DNA of 10,271 nt from Draconibacterium orientale (lineage in GTDB: Bacteria > Bacteroidota > Bacteroidia > Bacteroidales > UBA12170): positions 1 through 10,271 of the forward strand of contig DYSK01000079.1 of assembly GCA_020718315.1 (NCBI GenBank). The letters are read 5' to 3'. Numbering within the stretch: the stretch's first letter is position 1; every line of letters begins with the position of its first letter. The notes beneath the pieces were generated by a model. The model had not been told where the DNA came from and did no database searches. It saw nothing but the letters and a program-made list of their open reading frames with translations. A program made the translations under genes and the position numbers. Positions 6,558 through 10,271 of the stretch are shown one piece after another.

Positions 6558-7673
6558 ATGGCAATAAAGAAGGTAGAATCAGACATGTCAATTGACGGTG
6601 TAGTTGTAGCCAAGGCAGTAGCATCAACCGGTTACAAAACTATCAATAATCCAAGCGGCGGGCAATATACTACTACAACCGACACGCTGACAGGTGCAAT
6701 AGCCATAACACTTCCTGTTGGATGGACAAATTCGATGATGCGCATGACTGTCAAAATTTATGAATACACCCTCAACGAATCATTTGAAGTAAATATAGGG
6801 GGTTATAATAATATCGTATATGCAAAGTGGCTGCATCCATCAGGATATATTATTGGTAACCCTACGATTAACCGACAGTTTACAATTAGGTTTGGATATA
6901 CGGCAGGAGGCAAATGTGTGGTTTATATTGGCGAATTGACCTCTACATGGTCGTATCCACAAATAGCCATTACGGATGTAATGATAGGCTTCGTGGGATT
7001 TTCGGCCACGTGGACTTCGGGATGGTCGATAGGATTTCAGTCAACAGAGTTTGAGAATGTAAGTCAAACAATTACAAGCCCTCAAATAGGGTATCAATCG
7101 TCAGCCGCCACTGCGAATACGCTCGCTTTAAGAGATGCGAGTGGAGACATTACCAGCCGCCTATTTAGGAGTACGTATGCTGAGCAGACCGGAATTGCCG
7201 CCACGGCTGATATTGCTTTTAGAAACGATGTCAGCGATAATTACATCCGTTTTGGTACGCTTGCTGCAGTTCGTGCTTATCTTGGACTCGTACAAGAATT
7301 GCTCACGACATCAAATGTTTTATTTGGAAATGTTACAGGTGCTATTTTTACCGGAACTAATTTTGTTTTGGCGTCGGACAGGAGGCTGAAGAAAAAAATA
7401 AAGCCACTAGCTGCCGCCTTAGCTTATAAATTAAAACCGGTTGAACATAAGTGGCGAGATAAAAAAAGACCAGGAATCCATGTAGGTTTCCTGGCCGACG
7501 AGGTGAAGCAAATAAACAAAGAGTTGGTGCTTTTGATGGACAATGGCTATGAAGGCATCGATTATGGCAAAATAACAGCTATAAATAATGCCGCAATCCA
7601 CGATTTAAATAACCGACTCACACTAGTTGAAAACAAAATGGATGAAATAATAGAGATTTTAAAATTACAATAA
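6558..7673 (+). CDS. Tail fibre with C-terminal S74 self-cleaving chaperone
   Basis: This 371-residue fibre has three parts. After a short lead, residues 47-165 (AIAITLPVGWTNSMMRMTVK, ... FTIRFGYTAGGKCVVYIGEL, ... STWSYPQIAITDVMIGF) form a beta-rich fibre module seen in many phage fibres. Residues 181-233 carry the motif ANTLALRDASGDITSRLF. Residues 273-371 are an intramolecular chaperone of endosialidase type (peptidase S74): SDRRLKKKIKPL, GFLADEV (310-316), IDYGKITAINNAAIHDL (334-350), ending in a coiled coil (about 350-371). The known catalytic Ser and Lys lie five residues apart, as here in S273 and K278, and cleavage is predicted between A272 and S273. The chaperone would be released after the fibre trimer has folded. 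No sialidase-type enzyme domain is present. Confidence 0.85.
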   Translation: MAIKKVESDMSIDGVVVAKAVASTGYKTINNPSGGQYTTTTDTLTGAIAITLPVGWTNSMMRMTVKIYEYTLNESFEVNIGGYNNIVYAKWLHPSGYIIGNPTINRQFTIRFGYTAGGKCVVYIGELTSTWSYPQIAITDVMIGFVGFSATWTSGWSIGFQSTEFENVSQTITSPQIGYQSSAATANTLALRDASGDITSRLFRSTYAEQTGIAATADIAFRNDVSDNYIRFGTLAAVRAYLGLVQELLTTSNVLFGNVTGAIFTGTNFVLASDRRLKKKIKPLAAALAYKLKPVEHKWRDKKRPGIHVGFLADEVKQINKELVLLMDNGYEGIDYGKITAINNAAIHDLNNRLTLVENKMDEIIEILKLQ

Positions 7674-7674
7674 G

Positions 7675-8172
7675 ATGGCTGTTCCGGATACAAATACGTT
7701 TTCTTTAGCAGATGTAAGAGCTGAGATTGAAGCCCATCAAGCAGGTACTTTTTTGGATTTACAGGCGTGCGTTAATGTTTTGATACCAGAGGGATCTCCA
7801 TTGGTTCCGCCCGAAAATATATTAACTTGGGCAGAAACATATCCAAATAGTCTATATGGTTTTAGAGGGTATAGCCATGTTGAACCTTTGGTTTTTTATA
7901 TTTCCCCAACTTCACTCTCCAATATTCCTGCGTCGGGTGGGACATATAACATCACATTAACATCTACATCCACAACTACTTGGGTAATTACCGAGCCGGT
8001 TAAATTGCTATGGGTAAATGAATCTTCATTAAGTGGAACTGGAAGTGCTGCACTTGCCATTACTATAGCAGCAAATTTAGAGGCCGTTGAAAGAACTGGG
8101 CAAATTTTGATTACTCCAAATGTGGGTAGTCCGATTTATATAAACATTTCACAATTAGCAAATCAGGTTTAA
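7675..8172 (+). CDS. BACON-domain tail adhesin
   Basis: This protein has 165 residues. Residues 1-70 form an N-terminal segment (MAVPDTNTFSLADVRAEI ... LYGFRGYSH) typical of phage tail-attachment parts in this phylum. Residues about 73-162 look like one BACON domain: FYISPTSLSNIPASGGTYNI, the tryptophan of TTWVIT (W103), LLWVNESSLSGTGSAAL, TIAAN, an Arg at 140 (ERTGQILITP), and IYINISQ at the end. BACON domains are known as carbohydrate- or mucin-binding or spacer Ig-like domains, and one occurs in a crAssphage virion protein. Here it likely helps binding to a cell-surface glycan. It starts one base after the S74 fibre stop and ends four bases before the gpJ-like gene. Its low length suggests a single domain on a baseplate stub. 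Domain naming is from sequence pattern only. Confidence 0.72.
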   Translation: MAVPDTNTFSLADVRAEIEAHQAGTFLDLQACVNVLIPEGSPLVPPENILTWAETYPNSLYGFRGYSHVEPLVFYISPTSLSNIPASGGTYNITLTSTSTTTWVITEPVKLLWVNESSLSGTGSAALAITIAANLEAVERTGQILITPNVGSPIYINISQLANQV

Positions 8173-8176
8173 AAAT

Positions 8177-8998
8177 ATGGCACGAAGTATAGCAGAAATT
8201 AATGATTTGATCTTAGCCAAAAAGTCGGAATACGCCGATTTAGATGCTTTAGATTCAACGAGCACTACAGCGGTTTGGCGTTTATGGGCGTGGGTAACGT
8301 CAGCTGTAATCTTTTCGGTAGAAATAATGTTTGATTTGTTTAAATCCGAATTAGGCGTGGTTATCGCCACACGCAAGCCGGGAACACTTCTTTGGTATCA
8401 GGCAGTTAGCAAAGCTTTTCAATACACCGATGGATTGGTTTGGAGCGATTTGCAATATGGGTATTCTGTTTTTGATGCATCAAAACAGATTATTAGTTAT
8501 TGTGCGGTACGCGATGGCATTGATGGCTTAGTTGTAAAAATAGCCAAAACAGTAGATGGCAGGCCTTCTCCACTATTACCTGTAGAAGAAGGGGCATTTC
8601 AGGCATATATTCAAAAGGTAAAATATGCCGGCACACGCTTATTAATTGTCAATTCACCTGCAAATTTACTTCGAGTAGAAATGAAGGTGTACTACGAACC
8701 TATGATACTCAACGCTACCGGACTTAGCTTAAATGACGGAAGCAAGCCGGTTGAGATCGCCATAAACAGTTACTTGACACAATTACCATTTGACGGGAGG
8801 TTGCAATTAAGCAAATTAGCGGCAGCAATTATAAGTGTTGATGGAGTACAAGATGTTTATATTGTAAACGTCTCACAAAAATACGGGGCGTTAGAATATA
8901 CTCCTGTTTTAGTGAGCAAAGTACCTGAAGCCGGTTATTTTGAGATAGATCCATTATATCCGCTTTCGTCAACACTAACATACGAAGCCTATGTATAG
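8177..8998 (+). CDS. Baseplate wedge protein, gpJ / gp6-like
   Basis: This 273-residue protein builds the baseplate ring that holds the wedges. The N-terminal helical part (residues 1-60) leads to VVIATRKPGTLLWYQAVSKA (61-80). The C-terminal half has the gpJ-type close: VEIAINSYLTQLPFDGRLQL (192-211) followed by SKLAAAIISVDGVQDVYIVN, matching 'v..ai..yi..l.f.g.l..s.l...i..v.GV.dv'. Bacteroidota homologues of this kind are often mislabelled as nucleotidyltransferase; no such motif is visible. Its TAG stop at 8996-8998 lies inside the start of the gpI-like gene (8-base overlap), so the two are coupled. In P2-like phages gpJ directly follows gpW; here it follows four adhesin-related genes. Confidence 0.78.
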   Translation: MARSIAEINDLILAKKSEYADLDALDSTSTTAVWRLWAWVTSAVIFSVEIMFDLFKSELGVVIATRKPGTLLWYQAVSKAFQYTDGLVWSDLQYGYSVFDASKQIISYCAVRDGIDGLVVKIAKTVDGRPSPLLPVEEGAFQAYIQKVKYAGTRLLIVNSPANLLRVEMKVYYEPMILNATGLSLNDGSKPVEIAINSYLTQLPFDGRLQLSKLAAAIISVDGVQDVYIVNVSQKYGALEYTPVLVSKVPEAGYFEIDPLYPLSSTLTYEAYV

Positions 8999-9482
8999 CA
9001 TCGATTTTGAAATATTAATAAGCGACCTATTGCCTTGGTTTTTACGAACGGTCACTTTTAAAAGCTGGATTTCCAGTTTACTATATCCACTTCAAGTGCT
9101 ATATGCCGATTTCTTGACATTTAGAACTGAGCAGATGTTTAGAGTACAGCTTAGCGGCCAAGTAGCGCACTTAGAATTTGCTCTTAATTATCTCTATTAC
9201 GGAGACGGGACTCTTAGGAGAATTATAATTTCAGATAGTTATTACGTTCCATCTTTAACGGTTTACAATGCAACGGAAACCGAAGAAAGTATCTTTGTTT
9301 TCAATTCATCCGAATCAGAAGCGAGTTTATTTTTATTAAACACTGCTGAAAGTATTGATGAGACCGATTTTATAGTACTTGTGCCAGAAGCGCTACTCTT
9401 TGATGAAAACAAAATGCGGAGCACTGTGAATATTTTTAAACTAGCAGGCTCAAGATTTTTAATACAAACGTACATAGCATAA
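8991..9482 (+). CDS. Baseplate/fibre-attachment protein, gpI-like, with 12-residue repeats
   Basis: This protein of 163 residues follows gpJ in the position of gpI of P2, which attaches fibres to the wedge. The N-terminal half is helical (LLPWFLRTVTFKSWISSLLY ... LYADFLTFRTEQMF) and continues QLSGQVAHLEFALNYLYYGD and LRRIIISDSYY. Residues 89-124 hold three copies of a 12-residue repeat: LTVYNATETEES, IFVFNSSESEAS and LFLLNTAESIDE, with Asn at 93, 105 and 117 and Glu at 96, 108 and 120. The end is DFIVLVPEALLF then KMRSTVNIFKLAGSRFLI. Bacteroidota phages carry proteins of this plan, but I can only give the family by its layout and place. The repeat may form a short beta extension that holds adhesins. 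The ATG lies inside the previous gene; a later start would cut the helical part. Confidence 0.65.
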   Translation: MYSIDFEILISDLLPWFLRTVTFKSWISSLLYPLQVLYADFLTFRTEQMFRVQLSGQVAHLEFALNYLYYGDGTLRRIIISDSYYVPSLTVYNATETEESIFVFNSSESEASLFLLNTAESIDETDFIVLVPEALLFDENKMRSTVNIFKLAGSRFLIQTYIA

Positions 9483-9493
9483 AAAACAATATT

Positions 9494-9916
9494 ATGAATA
9501 GATTAGACACTAATTTTAATCGCGGATTTTCGTTGAAGAGCGACGATTTGCGTTTTATAGATTCCGCTGTACGCCTTGCCATGTCTGATATGGTAAAAGC
9601 TGTAATAGGCGGTAACGGACCAAAGATACTCTGGGGTTGCACAAAGCGATTCGAAGTGCAAGGGAGCGAAATAGTTGAAGAAGGAGCAATCTTTTTTCAA
9701 GATGAAATCTGGCATGTTTATGAACATGTTGTAATCGGGTTAGATCAGGGTTTTTATGGCTGGGGGAATTTCATCAAAGAATATGATGCCGCCGGTACCA
9801 AACTTGATGCCGATCTAGTGAGTCACCAAACCTATGAAGTTCGCAAGGCGATATTAAGCGTAGACATACTCCTAGATTCCATTGGCTATATTGGAGAATC
9901 CGAAGTGCCTAGGTAA
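9494..9916 (+). CDS. Terminal tail-operon protein of unknown function
   Basis: This 140-residue protein is the last plus-strand gene of the cluster, starting 11 bp after the gpI-like stop with an A-rich leader. It has a charged helical start (LDTNFNRGFSLKSDDLRFID, residues 4-23), then ILWGC (45-49) and a strand-rich part VQGSEIVEEGAIFFQDEIWH (55-74) plus VYEHVV. The arrangement 'DDLRF ... GC ... eGaiff..EiwhV' reminds me of unnamed proteins found downstream of gpI in Bacteroidota prophages. Its role is unknown; attachment or capping of fibres is only a guess from position. It has no signal peptide or membrane segment. It ends 89 bp before the convergent NfeD-like gene. Confidence 0.6.
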   Translation: MNRLDTNFNRGFSLKSDDLRFIDSAVRLAMSDMVKAVIGGNGPKILWGCTKRFEVQGSEIVEEGAIFFQDEIWHVYEHVVIGLDQGFYGWGNFIKEYDAAGTKLDADLVSHQTYEVRKAILSVDILLDSIGYIGESEVPR

Positions 9917-9920
9917 AACA

Positions 9921-9957
9921 TACACATTTCGTTTTATATAAATGTACATTTCGTTTT
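9921..9957. repeat. 12-bp palindrome and 12-bp direct repeat in the border gap
   Basis: ACATTTCGTTTT occurs at 9924-9935 and again at 9946-9957, 22 bp apart. Between them AAATGT (9940-9945) joins the second copy to form the perfect palindrome AAATGTACATTT (9940-9951), and can also pair with ACATTT at 9924-9929. The site lies 5 to 41 bp after the last tail gene. It could be an operator, part of an attachment site, or a weak transcription end. The stem is only A/T-rich and no clear T-run terminator is present, so its role is open. Confidence 0.45.
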
Positions 9958-10005
9958 TGCGATTATATTTGTTCCATATTTTAATTTATTAGTTTATTAA
10001 AAATT

Positions 10006-10271
10006 CTATAATATTTTTTCGACATAAATTTTGTTTTGATCGATGCTTATAATCCGAATCAGGCTATTCGGATCAATAAAATCGCCAAACGTGGACACTT
10101 CCACATACTCATCGCCAAATTGTGCTTTTCCCATTGGATTGATTCGGGAAATGCTTTTCCCTTCATCTCCAACTTCATATTTTTCCGCTCCTAAATTCAC
10201 TCTAGAATTGATGCTTGTTGAAAGCATGGCTTTTTTCCATGTTCGGGAACGGAGCGACAAGACAAGCAATG
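10006..10271 (-). CDS. NfeD-like membrane protein, C-terminal part (runs off right edge)
   Basis: The minus-strand frame ends with TAG at 10006-10008 and continues open beyond the window, so its start is not seen. The visible about 87 residues include RSRTWKKAMLSTSINSRVNL, GDEGKSISRINPMGKAQFG, EYVEVSTFGDFIDPNSLIRI and ISIDQNKIYVEKIL. This is the pattern of the C-terminal OB-fold of NfeD proteins ('G..G.a...l.P.G.a.f.g..y.V...g.fi..g..i.i......i.V'). NfeD proteins are membrane proteins that act with SPFH (flotillin-like) partners in membrane organisation. The membrane helices would lie in the part not seen. A TTG at 10267-10269 is the first start-like codon in view, but it is probably an internal Leu. 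It faces the tail operon and most likely belongs to the host chromosome. Confidence 0.7.
   Translation of the reverse strand, partial: LLVLSLRSRTWKKAMLSTSINSRVNLGAEKYEVGDEGKSISRINPMGKAQFGDEYVEVSTFGDFIDPNSLIRIISIDQNKIYVEKIL

Noticed and set aside
7135..7389. 84-residue plus-strand frame inside the S74 fibre gene
   Set aside because: It lies wholly within a well-supported gene in another frame and shows no domain.
8177..8998. Nucleotidyltransferase label that homologues of this gene often carry
   Set aside because: No nucleotidyltransferase motif is visible, and the C-terminal pattern and position fit a gpJ/gp6 baseplate protein.
317..9916. Extracellular contractile injection system or type VI secretion locus
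   Set aside because: The gene order with a TP901-type tape measure at the front, separate gpD and gpV, and S74 fibres is phage-like. No AAA+ ATPase, ClpV, membrane complex or toxin gene is present. A tailocin remains possible.
9964..9971. Exact TAnnTTTG motif (TATATTTG) on the plus strand
   Set aside because: No TTG lies at 17-23 bp upstream and there is no plus-strand gene downstream; it would only run antisense to the NfeD-like gene. Likely chance in AT-rich DNA.
9979..10002. 7-bp inverted repeat (TTTTAAT / ATTAAAA) between the convergent genes
   Set aside because: The stem is only A-T pairs with a 10-base loop and too weak to call a terminator.

Overview
This window is the distal part of a contractile-type phage tail operon from a member of the Bacteroidota. 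It is either a prophage or a tail-derived particle (tailocin). It joins what looks like a host gene at its right edge. The assignment to Bacteroidota rests on several things. The tail proteins resemble families I know mainly from that phylum (DUF6046-like protein, BACON domain, LysM baseplate protein, gpI-like protein with repeats). Start sites lie in A-rich leaders without strong Shine-Dalgarno motifs. A promoter matches the Bacteroidota TTG / TAnnTTTG consensus, and composition is moderately AT-rich.

Layout. Bases 1-65 are a 7-bp tandem repeat cut by the window edge. Bases 88-285 encode a small two-helix membrane protein on the minus strand, with its own promoter lying across the start of the next gene. 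From 317 to 9916 all genes are on the plus strand and tightly packed, often overlapping or abutting. The order is tape measure (317-2269), DUF6046-like tail protein (2281-2820), gpD-like hub (2820-3761), gpV/gp45-like spike (3758-4261), gp25/gpW-like sheath initiator (4258-4551), LysM protein with a fibre-like tail (4564-5016), three fibre genes (5017-5373, 5378-6553, 6558-7673), a BACON-domain protein (7675-8172), gpJ/gp6-like wedge protein (8177-8998), gpI-like wedge protein (8991-9482) and a conserved-looking terminal protein of unknown role (9494-9916). An 89-bp AT-rich gap holds a palindrome and a direct repeat. The C-terminal part of an NfeD-like membrane protein follows on the opposite strand.

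How the genes work together. The tape measure sets tail length. The DUF6046, hub, spike and LysM proteins probably form the central baseplate. The gp25-, gpJ- and gpI-like proteins form the wedges that start the sheath and anchor fibres. The four genes between LysM and gpJ form a host-recognition cassette: a short Mtd-like fibre, a long fibre, a fibre with a self-cleaving S74 chaperone, and a BACON-domain adhesin. This cassette lies inside the baseplate operon rather than after gpI, the usual place in P2-like phages. No capsid, terminase, integrase, lysis or regulatory gene is visible, so the sequence cannot decide between full prophage and tailocin. I see no clearly new defence or enzymatic system. 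The most interesting points are the adhesin cassette, the in-frame TAG-ATG junction, and the reverse-strand membrane gene beside the tape measure.
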